A stretch of DNA of 62,778 nucleotides from Rhodocyclaceae bacterium (GCA_020445765.1 JAGRFY010000017.1:1-62778); one strand, 5' to 3'; shown: positions 1 through 9,516, counted from the stretch's first letter. Notes: generated by a model from the letters alone, not told the origin. A program made the numbers and translations.

Positions 1-180
1 TTCCGCATCGCGCTTGTCGAGTCTCAGCGCAGAACCGGCGGCTTCGTGGAAATCGTCGCGGATGTAACGTGCTGGGCTGGGGATGTGCGCCAGAACGCCG
101 CCGAAGCGGCTTTGACCCCTTGGGCGCACGGGCGGGGCTCTGCCATGGCCCCGCGCCGTCGGGCCTCGCGGTGTGGTTGA
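1..180 (+). CDS. C-terminal fragment of an unidentified protein, cut by the window edge
   Basis: Frame 1 is open from the first base to a TGA at 178-180, giving about 59 residues with no start inside the window. The first ~40 residues look like ordinary globular sequence (FRIALVESQRRTGGFVEIVA), and the tail is arginine-rich. I do not recognise the family. It runs convergent to the CBS-domain gene that ends at 190, which fits the tail of a real gene, but 60 codons of open frame in GC-rich DNA could also arise by chance. Confidence 0.3.
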   Translation, partial: FRIALVESQRRTGGFVEIVADVTCWAGDVRQNAAEAALTPWAHGRGSAMAPRRRASRCG

Positions 181-189
181 ATTCGGTGC

Positions 190-633
190 CTAGGCGCCGA
201 GATCGCCGGAAATATAGCTTTCGAGGTGCTCGATCGTCGCCTGCTGTTCGGCAATGACGGCCTTTACGGCGTCGCCGATCGTGATGACGCCGACGATCGT
301 GCCCTTCTCGACGACAGGAATGTGGCGAATCCGATTCTCGGTCATCATCGCCATGACGTCGTCGATGGTCTGCGACGGCGAGATGGTCAGGACGTTGGCT
401 GTCATGACTTCGGATACCTTGACATCCTTTGACGCCTTGCCTTGCAGCGTGACCTTCCTGGCGTAGTCGCGCTCGGTGAAGATGCCGCGCAGTTGTGTGC
501 CCTCGGTAACCAGGACGCCGCCGATATCGTTGGCCTGCATGCATTGCAGAGCTTCGAGCACCGTTGCGTTGGGCGCAACGGCGAACACCGCGTCACCCTT
601 TCCATCGAGAATCTGTCTGACCGTCGTTGTCAT
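190..633 (-). CDS. CBS-domain pair protein
   Basis: The 147-residue protein is almost entirely two CBS domains, about residues 8-65 and 72-130. Each ends in the usual pattern of a hydrophobic strand plus acidic helix (GIFTERDYARKV; GVITIGDAVKAV). Stand-alone CBS pairs of this length are common in proteobacteria and bind adenosine nucleotides as energy sensors, but the partner is usually unknown. No membrane segment or extra catalytic domain is present, so it should be cytosolic. It is separated from panC by 121 bp and probably has its own promoter. The start is an ATG at 633 that begins directly before the first domain. The ligand and target cannot be told from the sequence. Confidence 0.88.
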   Translation of the reverse strand: MTTTVRQILDGKGDAVFAVAPNATVLEALQCMQANDIGGVLVTEGTQLRGIFTERDYARKVTLQGKASKDVKVSEVMTANVLTISPSQTIDDVMAMMTENRIRHIPVVEKGTIVGVITIGDAVKAVIAEQQATIEHLESYISGDLGA

Positions 634-754
634 CTACTCCCCCTGAGGTAAGTTGCGTTGTCGCTGGCGGGACGCCTCGGCCGGCGCCGACCCGCAAGCT
701 TAGCGCAAAATGCTCGAAAATCGGATGCGTCGATGCTGCGTGGATCGTGCCGCA

Positions 755-1591
755 TCAGATTTCGAGATTGTCTATCAAGCGTGTCGTGCCAAGACGAGCG
801 GCGGCGAGCACGACGCGGGCTTCTTTGGCGGCGGCGTCACTTGGCTGCAGGTCGGCGCGACGGCAGATGCGAACATACTCGGTCCGCCAGCCAGCGGAAT
901 CCAGGCGTTCGGCCGCCGATTCCTGCAGTCCGCCAAAATCGCGATGGCCGTCGCGGACGGCGTCCCGAATCCTGCGCAACTCTGCGTTCAATTGTGGTGC
1001 ACGTCTGCGTTCGTCTGTGCTGAGGTAGCCATTGCGCGACGATAGAGCGAGCCCATCCTGTGCGCGCACGGTCTCGCAGCCGACGACTTCGATCGGCATC
1101 GCAAACTGCGACACCATGTTCCTTAGCACCATCAACTGCTGGTAGTCCTTCTTGCCGAACAAGGCGATGTCCGGCTGTACGATCTGAAAAAGCTTCATGA
1201 CGACGGTTGCCACCCCTCGAAAGTGGCCAGCGCGGAATTCACCTTCGAGAACGCTGACCTGTTCGGTCGCTGGCTCGATGTGGTAGCTCTGGGGCGACGG
1301 GTACATTTCGTTCTCGTCGGGCGCGAACAGCACGCCGACACCAGCTTCCGCGAGTTGCGCGGCGTCTTCTGCCAGGGTCCGCGGATAGCGCTCGAAGTCT
1401 TCGGATGGGCCGAATTGCAGGCGATTTACGAAGATCGATGCGGCGATCTGATCCGTGTGCTCCCGGGCGGCCTGCACGAGCGAAATATGGCCAGCGTGAA
1501 CGTTGCCCATGGTCGGGACGAAAGCTAGGTGACCGAGCGTGGGACGTAGGGCACGAAATTCGGCGACGCTATGCACGATACGCATCGGCAT
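755..1591 (-). CDS. panC: Pantothenate synthetase
   Basis: PanC joins pantoate and beta-alanine using ATP, the last step of vitamin B5 synthesis. The 278-residue length is normal for the family. The HIGH-type nucleotide signature is at residues 26-35 (PTMGNVHAGH), and FGKKDYQQL and LSSRNGYLS are also conserved. The start is an ATG three bases after the panB stop, so the two genes form one operon and make the successive enzymes of the pathway. panD, the source of beta-alanine, is not next to panC here. The stop is at 755, followed by a 121-bp gap before the CBS gene. All key motifs appear intact. Confidence 0.97.
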   Translation of the reverse strand: MPMRIVHSVAEFRALRPTLGHLAFVPTMGNVHAGHISLVQAAREHTDQIAASIFVNRLQFGPSEDFERYPRTLAEDAAQLAEAGVGVLFAPDENEMYPSPQSYHIEPATEQVSVLEGEFRAGHFRGVATVVMKLFQIVQPDIALFGKKDYQQLMVLRNMVSQFAMPIEVVGCETVRAQDGLALSSRNGYLSTDERRRAPQLNAELRRIRDAVRDGHRDFGGLQESAAERLDSAGWRTEYVRICRRADLQPSDAAAKEARVVLAAARLGTTRLIDNLEI

Positions 1592-1594
1592 TCT

Positions 1595-2416
1595 TCAGTA
1601 ACAGTGCTCGGGGGCTGGAAAGGAACCGTCCTTGACGGCTTGCACATAGGCCGCGATGGCATCGTCGATGTCGTCGCGACCCTTCAGAAAATCCTTGACG
1701 AAACGTGGTCGGTAGCCCTTGAACACGCCGAGCATGTCATGGAGAACGAGCACCTGACCATCGCAATGGGGTCCGGCACCGATGCCGATGGTCGCCATCG
1801 AGTCGAGATTCGCGGTCAGTTTGGCGGCCAGGTCGGACGGGACCATCTCGAGCACGACCAGTGCGGCGCCGGCCTGCTGTAGCGCGATTGCGTCTTCCCG
1901 CAAGGCGCTTGCGCCTTCTTCCGTTCGTCCCTGGACACGGTAGCCACCGAGCTGGTGGACCGCCTGCGGCGTGAGGCCGATATGCGCGCATACCGGGATG
2001 CCGCGTTCGACCAGGAACGCGACGGTCGGCGCCATATGGCGGCCGCCTTCGACCTTGACCACCTGTGCGCCGGCGGCGAGCAGACGGGCGGCATTGCGCA
2101 TCGCCTGTTCGGGGGATTCCTGGTAGCTGCCGAAAGGCATGTCGGCGACGATCATGGGCAGCGTGCAACCCCGCGATACGCATTCGGTATGATAGATCAC
2201 CTGTTCCATGGTCACCGGCAGCGTCGTGCGGTGGCCCTGCAGGACATTGCCGAGTGAGTCGCCGATCAAAAGCAGGTCAACACCACAACGTTCGAGTGCC
2301 GCGGCGAAGCTCGCGTCGTAGCATGTCAGCATCGCGAGCTTCTCGCCGTCGGCCCGCATCTTTGCCAACGAGTGCAGGGTGGTCGGTTTTCGTGGCTGTT
2401 CAGTCAGATAGCTCAT
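1595..2416 (-). CDS. panB: 3-methyl-2-oxobutanoate hydroxymethyltransferase
   Basis: PanB transfers a hydroxymethyl group from 5,10-methylene-tetrahydrofolate to ketoisovalerate, giving ketopantoate, the committed step toward pantothenate. The 273-residue TIM-barrel protein carries the early motif [12 protein letters not shown] and the metal-binding segment [14 protein letters not shown], followed by MPFGSYQ and VKVEGG. The start is the ATG at 2416 (MSYLTEQP). It is cotranscribed with panC, whose start lies three bases downstream. The gene upstream in the same direction is a deoxynucleoside kinase, about 65 bp away, with a small palindrome between them. Confidence 0.97.
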   Translation of the reverse strand: MSYLTEQPRKPTTLHSLAKMRADGEKLAMLTCYDASFAAALERCGVDLLLIGDSLGNVLQGHRTTLPVTMEQVIYHTECVSRGCTLPMIVADMPFGSYQESPEQAMRNAARLLAAGAQVVKVEGGRHMAPTVAFLVERGIPVCAHIGLTPQAVHQLGGYRVQGRTEEGASALREDAIALQQAGAALVVLEMVPSDLAAKLTANLDSMATIGIGAGPHCDGQVLVLHDMLGVFKGYRPRFVKDFLKGRDDIDDAIAAYVQAVKDGSFPAPEHCY

Positions 2417-2454
2417 TCATTGGCCCTTCCGCAGGCGGCAGTAGACTCCATTGA

Positions 2455-2474
2455 AGGCTTGCCGGCAAGCTTTT
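2455..2474. repeat. 14-bp perfect palindrome between kinase gene and panB
   Basis: Positions 2457-2470 read GCTTGCCGGCAAGC, a perfect palindrome, extended by A/T-rich flanks. It lies in the gap between the deoxynucleoside kinase stop and the panB start. Read on the plus strand it is followed by TTTT, but no plus-strand gene ends here. On the minus strand it has no T-tract, so it is not a convincing terminator for the kinase gene. It may be an operator-like site or a transcript-stabilising hairpin. Confidence 0.45.
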
Positions 2475-2481
2475 CCGGCGC

Positions 2482-3120
2482 TCAGGCGGCGTAGCCGAAG
2501 AACTCGCGGTATCCCCGCATCGCGCCGAGCCGTTCGATCAGCAGATCGAAATCCTCTTCCCGGTCAACCGGGTTCAGGACGTCGGTGTCGACGATGAACA
2601 ATGGGGACGCATCGAAATCGTAGAAATAACGCGCGTAGCAGTCGGAGACCCTGCCGATGTAGTCTTCGGTAATCGTCCGTTCGGCGTCGAGGCCGCGCTT
2701 GCGCACCCGATCGATCAGGGTCTCGCTCTTCGCCTGCAGGTAGATCACCAGATCCACCGAAGGCGGCTCGATCGGCTTCATCGCCGACAGTATCCGGTGG
2801 TACAGGGCCAATTCGTCTTTGCCGAGATTGAGTTCGGCAAACAGCGGGTCCTTGTCCAGCAGGAAGTCCGAGACGAAGGTCACGGCCTGTGGATTGGTTC
2901 CCAGTCCGGTCAGCAGGTCGATCCGCTGGTACAGAAACGACAACTGGGTCGCGAGCCCCCAGCGTTCCATGTCCTGGTAGAAGCGCGCCAGGAAGGGGTT
3001 GTCCTCAGGACGTTCGAGCAACAGCTGTGCCCCGAGCCGTTCGCTGAGGCGCCGCGCAAGCGACGTCTTGCCTGCGCCGATAGGTCCTTCGACTACAATG
3101 TGGCGCGCTCTTTCGAGCAT
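2482..3120 (-). CDS. Deoxynucleoside kinase family protein
   Basis: This 212-residue protein begins MLERARHIVVEGPIGAGKTS, with a Walker A loop (GPIGAGKT) near residue 13 typical of the deoxyguanosine/deoxyadenosine kinase family. It should phosphorylate deoxynucleosides with ATP for nucleotide salvage, although the exact substrate cannot be read from sequence. The frame stays open upstream to 3309, but that extension is arginine-rich and unlike the family, so I chose the ATG at 3120. It sits between pcnB and panB. In relatives I recall folK in this interval, and no folK-like sequence is present here. Confidence 0.88.
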   Translation of the reverse strand: MLERARHIVVEGPIGAGKTSLARRLSERLGAQLLLERPEDNPFLARFYQDMERWGLATQLSFLYQRIDLLTGLGTNPQAVTFVSDFLLDKDPLFAELNLGKDELALYHRILSAMKPIEPPSVDLVIYLQAKSETLIDRVRKRGLDAERTITEDYIGRVSDCYARYFYDFDASPLFIVDTDVLNPVDREEDFDLLIERLGAMRGYREFFGYAA

Positions 3121-3220
3121 GTCGACCCTCGGGGCGAAAGTGGATGCGGACCATGCCAAGCATACACAAGGCAGGCGCAATCGGTTCACCCGATTACGCT
3201 GTCTGCGGCAGCGACTGGTG

Positions 3221-4579
3221 TTACTGCGAGGCCGGGCTGTCTTCGTCGCCGGCTGGCTGATTCGAGGCCGCCTTGCGCCGTCTGCGGCGACGCTTCTTCG
3301 GCGCAGCACCCCCTTGCGATTGCAGCAGCGATTCGCGATCGACGGGGTTGGCGTGGGCGAAGTGACGCCACCACTCGGGCAGTTCCGCGTCCAGTTCCCC
3401 GGCTTCGGCCCGCAGGCGCAGGAAATCCCAGGCCGCCCGGTAACGCGGCTGTTCGATCAAGCGGTATGGGCCCTTGCCATTGCGGCGATCGAACCTCGGC
3501 TGCAGAGCCCAGATGTCCTTGATGTCGCCGGCGATCCGGCGCGTGATCGCGAGCTTCTCCGCCTGTTGGTCGAGTACCTCGTCCATCGCGGCGAAAAGCG
3601 CTGGATAGACGTGCTCGCCGGCATTCTTGCGCGCCTCCCAATTGACCAGCACCTCGTGCCACAACAGGGTGGCGAAGAGGAATCCCGGGGACACCGGCCG
3701 GCCGTTGCGAACGCGTTCGTCGGTATTCTCCAGCGACAGCCAGACAAAGCGTTCGCCGAGGGGCTGCTCGAGAATGACATCGAGCATCGGCAGCAAGCCG
3801 TGGTGCAGTCCCTCTTCGCGCAGTTGCTTGAGGCATTTCACGGCGTGGCCCGAGAACAGCAGCTTGAGCATCTCGTCGAACAGCCGTGCGGGCGGCACGT
3901 TTTCGAGCAGGCTGGCCATCTCGCGAATCGGACCCCGTGCCGCTGGATCGATGTTGAGGCCAAGCTTGGCACCGAGCCGCACGGCTCGCAGCATCCGAAC
4001 CGGATCTTCGCGGTAGCGGGTCCGCACCTCGCCGATCATGCGCAGCGTCTTTTGACGCAGATCGGCCACGCCGTGATGGTAATCGACGATCGTTTCGCTG
4101 CCTGGATCAAAATAGAGCGCGTTGACGGTGAAGTCGCGGCGGGTCGCGTCCTCGGCCATCGAACCGAACACGTTGTCGCGCAGAATCCGCCCGTGCGCGT
4201 CCGTTTCGGCCGATTCGGCATCCTGGCTGGCGCGGAAGGTCGAGACTTCGATGGTCTCCGGACCGCTCATGACATGCACGATGCGGAACCTTCGGCCAAT
4301 GATGCGGGAGCGACGGAATGCGGCCTTGACCTCTTCCGGCGTCGCGCTGGTGGCGACGTCGAAGTCCTTGGGTGTCTGGCCCGCCAGAAGATCGCGCACC
4401 GCGCCGCCGACCACGTAGGCCTTGTGCCCCTGCTCCTGCAGAACGGAACACACCTTGCGCGCGGCCGGCGAGATCTGGTCGCCGGTGAGGCCATGTTGGT
4501 CCACGCCGAGGACGGCGGGCTCATCGGAGGTAGGGGACGCGGCGCGCTTGAAGACACGGCGCAGCAACTTGCGGATCAT
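3221..4579 (-). CDS. pcnB: Poly(A) polymerase I
   Basis: PcnB adds 3' poly(A) tails that mark bacterial RNAs for decay. The 452-residue protein has the class II nucleotidyltransferase head (AYVVGGAVRDLL, then DFDVATSATPEEV, about residues 54-80) and the RRFRIVHV segment that distinguishes poly(A) polymerases from CCA-adding enzymes. An RNA-binding region follows (REDPVRMLRAVRLGAKL). The C-terminus is a strongly basic tail (KKRRRRRRK), as is usual in beta- and gammaproteobacterial PcnB. It heads toward the kinase and pan genes and lies 69 bp downstream of the HAD phosphatase gene on the same strand. Confidence 0.95.
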   Translation of the reverse strand: MIRKLLRRVFKRAASPTSDEPAVLGVDQHGLTGDQISPAARKVCSVLQEQGHKAYVVGGAVRDLLAGQTPKDFDVATSATPEEVKAAFRRSRIIGRRFRIVHVMSGPETIEVSTFRASQDAESAETDAHGRILRDNVFGSMAEDATRRDFTVNALYFDPGSETIVDYHHGVADLRQKTLRMIGEVRTRYREDPVRMLRAVRLGAKLGLNIDPAARGPIREMASLLENVPPARLFDEMLKLLFSGHAVKCLKQLREEGLHHGLLPMLDVILEQPLGERFVWLSLENTDERVRNGRPVSPGFLFATLLWHEVLVNWEARKNAGEHVYPALFAAMDEVLDQQAEKLAITRRIAGDIKDIWALQPRFDRRNGKGPYRLIEQPRYRAAWDFLRLRAEAGELDAELPEWWRHFAHANPVDRESLLQSQGGAAPKKRRRRRRKAASNQPAGDEDSPASQ

Positions 4580-4648
4580 CGAAGAATGCGGCGTTCGGTT
4601 GCAGAGTAAACCGCCCGATTCTATCCGATTGTGCGTCGGACCAGCCCG

Positions 4649-5320
4649 TCAGGTCTCGAACTGTAACGAGATGACCGGCCAGCCGCGGCTGATTGCGGTC
4701 TGCTCGAGGCTCGAATCCGGATCAACCGCGACCGGCGAAGTCACGTGCTCGAGCAGTGGCAGATCGTTGTGCGAGTCGCTGTAGAACCAGCTCCGCGCGA
4801 AGCTGCCGAAGTACAGGCCAAGGGATTCCAGCCAGGCCTCGACACGGGCGATCTTGCCGTCCTTGAAGGCCGGCAGCCCGCGTGGCTTGCCGGTGAATCG
4901 CCCGCCCTCCTGAGCCGGAACCGTGGCCACCAGGTGCGGGATGTCGAATTCGCGTGCGATCGGTCCGGTGACGAAGCTGTTGGTTGCCGTGACGATGGCG
5001 GTCAGCGCACCGTCCTGCCGGTGCCGCATGACCAGATCGCGGGCGGGGCGCCCGATCATCGGCATGACGCGACTTTGCATGAACTCGACGTGCCAGCGAT
5101 CCAGCGTCGCACGGTCGTGCCGGGCCAGTGGCGCGAGCTGGAAGTCGAGGAACTCGTGGATGTCGAGGGTGCCGGCCTTGTACTGGTCGAAGAAGCTCTG
5201 GTTGCGTGCCTCGTAGATTTCGCGGTCGAGCACCCCGCGCGAGATCAGATATTGCGCCCACTCGAAATCCGAGTCGCCTTGCAGCAGGGTGTTGTCGAGA
5301 TCGAACAGTACGAGGTCCAT
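4649..5320 (-). CDS. HAD-IB family phosphatase (SerB-like)
   Basis: The 223-residue protein starts with the HAD nucleophile motif FDLDNTLLQGDSD (Asp at residues 6 and 8). Motif II is TATNSF and motif III is SDSHNDLPLLEHV. The cap region and length match subfamily IB enzymes related to phosphoserine phosphatase. A homologue in this place, between hda and pcnB, is common in Betaproteobacteria, but its substrate is not settled and context does not point to serine synthesis. It starts 18 bases after the hda stop on the same strand, so the two are probably cotranscribed. Confidence 0.88.
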   Translation of the reverse strand: MDLVLFDLDNTLLQGDSDFEWAQYLISRGVLDREIYEARNQSFFDQYKAGTLDIHEFLDFQLAPLARHDRATLDRWHVEFMQSRVMPMIGRPARDLVMRHRQDGALTAIVTATNSFVTGPIAREFDIPHLVATVPAQEGGRFTGKPRGLPAFKDGKIARVEAWLESLGLYFGSFARSWFYSDSHNDLPLLEHVTSPVAVDPDSSLEQTAISRGWPVISLQFET

Positions 5321-5338
5321 GTCGGGCTCCGGCCAGGG

Positions 5339-6016
5339 CTAGATGTCCAGCCCGGACTGGACCAGGCTGCGCAGCAGAGGAAGGGTGATCGGGCGCTTGT
5401 TTTCGAGTGAGGCGCGGTCGAGCGCTTCGAACACCGACAGCAGGCTCGCCATGTCGCGGTTGCCGTGACGCAGCACGAAGCCGACCACTTCGCCGTCGAG
5501 GCGGATGCGACGCCGTTGCGCCAGGGATTCGATGATGCCACGGCGTACGTCATCGTCCGGCGGCCGGATCTCGAACACCAGGGCCTGCCCGATGCGCGTG
5601 CGAAGGTCCTCGCGCAGCACCAGGTCACGCGGGGGCGCGGAACCGGCCACGATCAGCGTCGATCGGCGCTCGCGGCAGGCGTTGAAGGCGTTGAACAGTG
5701 CGATCTGCTGTGCGGCGGTGAGATCATCGACGTCATCGACGATCAGCAGCGCCGGTGTCGGCAGGGCGTCGGCATCGCCGCTCGATGGCGCCGGCGGCAG
5801 CCGCCGGCTGGGGCGCCCGGCTTCGCGGGCGAGCGCCGCCGTCGCGGCCAGCAGGTGGCTCTTCCCGCTGCCATGGGGGCCCCACAGGTAGAGCGGATCG
5901 GAGCCCGCCAGTGCTGCTTCATGCAATGCGGCCAGCAGCGCCGCGTTGTCGCCCGCGACGAAATGCTCGAATCCGGCGGGCGCGCTGCAGTCGATGTCGA
6001 GAAGGAGCTGCTTCAA
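5339..6016 (-). CDS. hda: DnaA regulatory inactivator Hda
   Basis: Hda, with the DNA-loaded sliding clamp, stimulates ATP hydrolysis by DnaA and so limits re-initiation of replication. The ~225-residue protein opens with a clamp-binding-like segment (LKQLLLDI), followed by an AAA+ Walker A (LWGPHGSGKSHLL) and Walker B (LLIVDDVDDL). The frame stays open far upstream, but that part is antisense-like arginine-rich sequence. I place the start at a TTG at 6016, directly before the clamp motif. This start overlaps the stop of the upstream permease (TTGA), which implies translational coupling. The length agrees with known Hda proteins. Confidence 0.9.
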   Translation of the reverse strand: MKQLLLDIDCSAPAGFEHFVAGDNAALLAALHEAALAGSDPLYLWGPHGSGKSHLLAATAALAREAGRPSRRLPPAPSSGDADALPTPALLIVDDVDDLTAAQQIALFNAFNACRERRSTLIVAGSAPPRDLVLREDLRTRIGQALVFEIRPPDDDVRRGIIESLAQRRRIRLDGEVVGFVLRHGNRDMASLLSVFEALDRASLENKRPITLPLLRSLVQSGLDI

Positions 6017-7098
6017 GCCTGTTCGTCCCGGTACTCGTCGCCGAGGTAGACATGGCTGCCGAGGTAGGCCGTGCGCAGTTCGCGCAATCCGACCAGCAGT
6101 GCCGCGCTGACCGGCAGCGCAACCAGCATGCCGACGAAACCGAACAGCTGGCCGAAGGCCATCAACGCGAAGATCACGGCCAGTGGGTGCAGACCGATGC
6201 GCTCGCCGACGAGATAGGGCGTCAAGGCGAAGCTCTCGACCAGTTGGCCGATCAGGAACACCACGACGACGCCGGCGATCGGTTCCCAGCCGGCCTGCAA
6301 CGCCGCGGTCATCAGTGCAAGCAACAGTCCGGTGGTGAATCCGACATAGGGGATGAACACCAGCAGTCCTGTGATGATGCCGACCGGCAGCGCAAAGCGC
6401 AGGCCGGCAAGCCACAGGCCGACGCTGTAGTAGAGGGCCAGCAGGAACATCACCGAAAGTTGCCCGCGAAGGAACTCGGACAGTACCGAATCGATTTCGG
6501 CCATCAGTGCCATCGTCCGATCGTGCAGCGGCCTGGGGATGCTCTCCTCGATGTAGTCGAGGACCTTTGGCCACTCCTGCAGCAGGTAGAACATCACGAT
6601 CGGGATCAGGAACAAATTGCCGGCGATTGCCAGCGCGGCGATGCCGCTGGTCTTGGCGCGGGCCAGCACCAGCCCGAGTACATCCTGCGCGGTATCCCAG
6701 TTGCCGGCCAGCCACTTGCGCACCGCGCCGACGTCGAGCTGGACGACGACGCCGAACTGATCTTCGAGCCACGGACGTACCCGCAGATTGAGCAAGTCGA
6801 GCAGATCCGGCAGTCGCTGCGCCAGTGCGATGCCTTCCTTGTAGACCATCGGCGCCAGGATCAGAAACAGCAGCAGCAAGGCCAGACCGAGCGCCGAGAT
6901 CACCAGCAACACCGCCAGGGCCCGAGGTACACGGCGCGCGACCAGCCAATTGACGCCGGGGTCGCAGACGTAGGCAAATACCGCAGCGACGGCAAACGGA
7001 GTCAGGATCGGCGCCAGCAACCACATGATCCACAGCAGGATCGCCGCGGCGGCGAGCCAGCCTATGGTCTGCATGCGGTAGGCGCGGGCAATGGGCAT
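6013..7098 (-). CDS. AI-2E family transporter (PerM-like permease)
   Basis: The 361-residue inner-membrane protein has about seven to eight hydrophobic segments: two near the N-terminus (residues 10-60), one near residue 75, then a polar region (about 100-150), then a run of helices to residue 330. This is the architecture of the AI-2E/PerM exporter family. The conserved stretch FIPYVGFTTGLLLA and the C-terminal GFVGMLVALPVSA are visible. The substrate is unknown; only some members export AI-2 and others act in Na+/H+ exchange. Its stop overlaps the hda start by four bases, and its start faces purM across a 152-bp divergent gap. Confidence 0.9.
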   Translation of the reverse strand: MPIARAYRMQTIGWLAAAAILLWIMWLLAPILTPFAVAAVFAYVCDPGVNWLVARRVPRALAVLLVISALGLALLLLFLILAPMVYKEGIALAQRLPDLLDLLNLRVRPWLEDQFGVVVQLDVGAVRKWLAGNWDTAQDVLGLVLARAKTSGIAALAIAGNLFLIPIVMFYLLQEWPKVLDYIEESIPRPLHDRTMALMAEIDSVLSEFLRGQLSVMFLLALYYSVGLWLAGLRFALPVGIITGLLVFIPYVGFTTGLLLALMTAALQAGWEPIAGVVVVFLIGQLVESFALTPYLVGERIGLHPLAVIFALMAFGQLFGFVGMLVALPVSAALLVGLRELRTAYLGSHVYLGDEYRDEQA

Positions 7099-7250
7099 TT
7101 CGGTTAAGATCCGGGTCTGGCCGGCACTACGGATTCGCGCGGCACGGAGCCGCCCCGCGCCCGGGCCGAGCGCGACACTTTATCCGCTCGCGATGGCGCG
7201 CTCAACCAGCGCCCGGCGGCCTGACCCACTGAAACCCCGAAGGATTCGTC

Positions 7251-8297
7251 TTGAGCGCCAAATCCCCCTCGCTCTCCTATCGCGACGCCGGTGTCGATAT
7301 CGAAGCCGGCGATGCCCTGGTCGAACGCATCAAGCCGATGGCGCGTCGCACGCTCCGGCCCGAGGTGCTCGGCAACATCGGTGGCTTCGGCGCCCTGTTC
7401 GAACTTACCGGCAAGTATCGCGAACCGGTGCTGGTGTCGGGTACCGACGGCGTCGGCACCAAGCTCAAGCTCGCCTTCCAGTTGAACAAGCATGACACCG
7501 TCGGCCAGGATCTGGTGGCAATGAGTGTCAACGACATCCTCGTGCAGGGTGCCGAACCCCTGTTCTTCCTCGACTATTTCGCTTGCGGCCGGCTCGATGT
7601 GGATACCGCGGCGAGCGTCGTATCGGGCATCGCCCGTGGCTGCGAGCTCGCCGGTTGTGCCTTGATCGGCGGCGAGACCGCGGAGATGCCCGGCATGTAT
7701 CCGGACGGCGAATACGATCTCGCAGGCTTCGCGGTGGGCGCGGTCGAGAAATCCGAGATTGTCGACGGCGCCGGTATCGGCAAGGGAGACGTGCTGCTGG
7801 GGCTGGCTTCGAGTGGCGCACATTCCAATGGCTACTCGCTGATCCGCCGCATCATCGACGTCACCAAACCCAATCTCGACGGCAATTTCCATGGTCGCTC
7901 GCTGGGCGACGTGATCCTCGAGCCGACCCGGATCTACGTCAAATCAATGCTGGCGCTGATGCGGGCGATGCCCGGCGTGGTCAAGGGCATGGCGCACGTC
8001 ACCGGCGGCGGCATCACCGAGAACGTGCCGCGGATCCTCGGTGACAGGCTGCGCGCCCGGATCGACACCGCCAGCTGGCAGATGCCGTATCTGTTCCAGT
8101 GGCTGAAGGGGGCAGGCAACGTCGCCGACGACGAGATGTACCGGGTATTCAACTGCGGCATCGGCATGGTCGTCGTGGTTGCCGAGGATCAGGCCGACGC
8201 CGCGACCGCGCATCTGGTCGCGGCTGGCGAGACCGTGCACCGAATCGGCGGTATCGAACTGCGCGGCGAAGCAGGGCCGGCCGTGATCTACGGCTGA
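7251..8297 (+). CDS. purM: Phosphoribosylformylglycinamidine cyclo-ligase
   Basis: PurM closes the imidazole ring of AIR in the fifth step of de novo purine synthesis, using ATP. The 348-residue sequence has the family N-terminus ([15 protein letters not shown]), the segment [14 protein letters not shown], and the ATP-site motif [12 protein letters not shown]. The start is a TTG at 7251 (TTG AGC GCC AAA TCC), with no in-frame ATG before the conserved region. It lies across a divergent promoter region from the permease gene. purN is not adjacent; it is 11 kb away. Confidence 0.96.
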   Translation: MSAKSPSLSYRDAGVDIEAGDALVERIKPMARRTLRPEVLGNIGGFGALFELTGKYREPVLVSGTDGVGTKLKLAFQLNKHDTVGQDLVAMSVNDILVQGAEPLFFLDYFACGRLDVDTAASVVSGIARGCELAGCALIGGETAEMPGMYPDGEYDLAGFAVGAVEKSEIVDGAGIGKGDVLLGLASSGAHSNGYSLIRRIIDVTKPNLDGNFHGRSLGDVILEPTRIYVKSMLALMRAMPGVVKGMAHVTGGGITENVPRILGDRLRARIDTASWQMPYLFQWLKGAGNVADDEMYRVFNCGIGMVVVVAEDQADAATAHLVAAGETVHRIGGIELRGEAGPAVIYG

Positions 8298-8406
8298 GGC
8301 ACGGCTCGGGCGGCGGCCTGCCCGCGGCACGGCGGGCGAACCGCCGCACGAGTGGTGCGGTCACAGTACGGGGGCGACGCTTCCCGCCCCGAGCGAGGTC
8401 GCACGC

Positions 8407-9516
8407 ATGTCATCGAGCAAGGTCGTGGTGGGCTTGTGTCTGGTCGGGCTGGCAGCACTCGCGGCCTATGCCTATCAGGCGCAAAGAACGCCCGCCGGGA
8501 CCGGGCCGGCAGCGAACGAGGCGAATCCGGCGGTCAAGGCGGCACCACGGCCAACTGCGGTGGAGGCGGCCGACGTACAACGGGTGGCGATGCCCGACGA
8601 ACTGTCGGCAGTCGGAACCCTCGCGTCGAGCCAGTCGGTGATCGTCCGACCGGAAATCGCCGGCCGCATTGCCGCCATCGGATTCGCCGACGGTGCCCGG
8701 GTCGCGCGCGGGGCACCGATGTTCCGCCTCGACGATGCAACCCAGAGGGCGGAACTCGCCCAGGCTCTGGCGGCGCTGGCACTGGCGCGCAGTGACGCCG
8801 CCCGTACCGAGGACCTGTTCCGGCGCAAGTTCGTCAGCGGCAGTGCCCGCGACCAGGCCAACGCCAATCTGCAGGTCGCCAGAGCGGCGGTCGAACTGGC
8901 ACGGGCGCGACTCGAGCGCAGCCGCATCAACGCGCCGTTTGCCGGCGTTGCGGGCATCCGCAAGGTCAGCGTCGGTGACTACGTCAAGGAGGGCGCGGAT
9001 CTGGTCAATCTGGAGGACCTGTCGAGTCTGAAGGTGGATTTCCGTGTGCCGGAATCCAATCTCGGGCAGATCCGCACGGGACAGTCGGTGGCGGTCAGTG
9101 TCGACGCCTGGCCATCCCGCAGCTTCGAAGCGGTGGTCGAGGCGATCGATCCGCAGATCGACGCACAAGGTCGGGCCGTGCTGCTGCGTGCGCGCATCGA
9201 CAACCGCGAGAACCTGCTGCGGCCGGGCCTGTTTGCCCGTGTGCGCCTGCTGCTCGAAGCGCGTCCGGCCGTCCTGTCGGTGCCGGAGGAGGCCCTGATT
9301 CCGACGGCCGAGGGCCAGTTCGTATTCGTCGTCGACGGTGACAGCGTGCGCCGGGTCGAGGTCGAGACCGGCATCCGCCGCGATACCCGGGTCGAGATCC
9401 GCCGCGGCCTCGAGGTCGGGATGACGGTGGTCACCGCCGGGCAGATCAAGCTTCGTGACGGCGCCCGTGTGACCATCGCCGAATCGCCGGCGCCGCGATC
9501 GACCGCGAGCCGGTAG
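8407..9516 (+). CDS. RND efflux periplasmic adaptor (membrane fusion protein)
   Basis: The 369-residue protein links an inner-membrane RND pump to an outer-membrane channel. An N-terminal hydrophobic anchor or signal (residues 6-23) is followed by the biotin-lipoyl-like half motif (IVRPEIAGRIAAIGFADGAR), an alpha-helical hairpin (about 100-165), the returning lipoyl half (RINAPFAGVAGIRKVSVGDY) and beta-barrel domains (about 200-345). No lipobox cysteine is seen. The pump gene starts ten bases downstream, so they form an operon. No TolC-type channel gene follows, so a channel encoded elsewhere must be used. Substrates cannot be inferred from the sequence. Confidence 0.94.
   Translation: MSSSKVVVGLCLVGLAALAAYAYQAQRTPAGTGPAANEANPAVKAAPRPTAVEAADVQRVAMPDELSAVGTLASSQSVIVRPEIAGRIAAIGFADGARVARGAPMFRLDDATQRAELAQALAALALARSDAARTEDLFRRKFVSGSARDQANANLQVARAAVELARARLERSRINAPFAGVAGIRKVSVGDYVKEGADLVNLEDLSSLKVDFRVPESNLGQIRTGQSVAVSVDAWPSRSFEAVVEAIDPQIDAQGRAVLLRARIDNRENLLRPGLFARVRLLLEARPAVLSVPEEALIPTAEGQFVFVVDGDSVRRVEVETGIRRDTRVEIRRGLEVGMTVVTAGQIKLRDGARVTIAESPAPRSTASR

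Noticed and set aside
2999-4609. Long plus-strand open frame (536 codons) opposite pcnB
   Set aside because: It is antisense to a clear pcnB with all motifs. Its sequence is Arg/Gly-rich shadow text without a domain, as expected in high-GC DNA.
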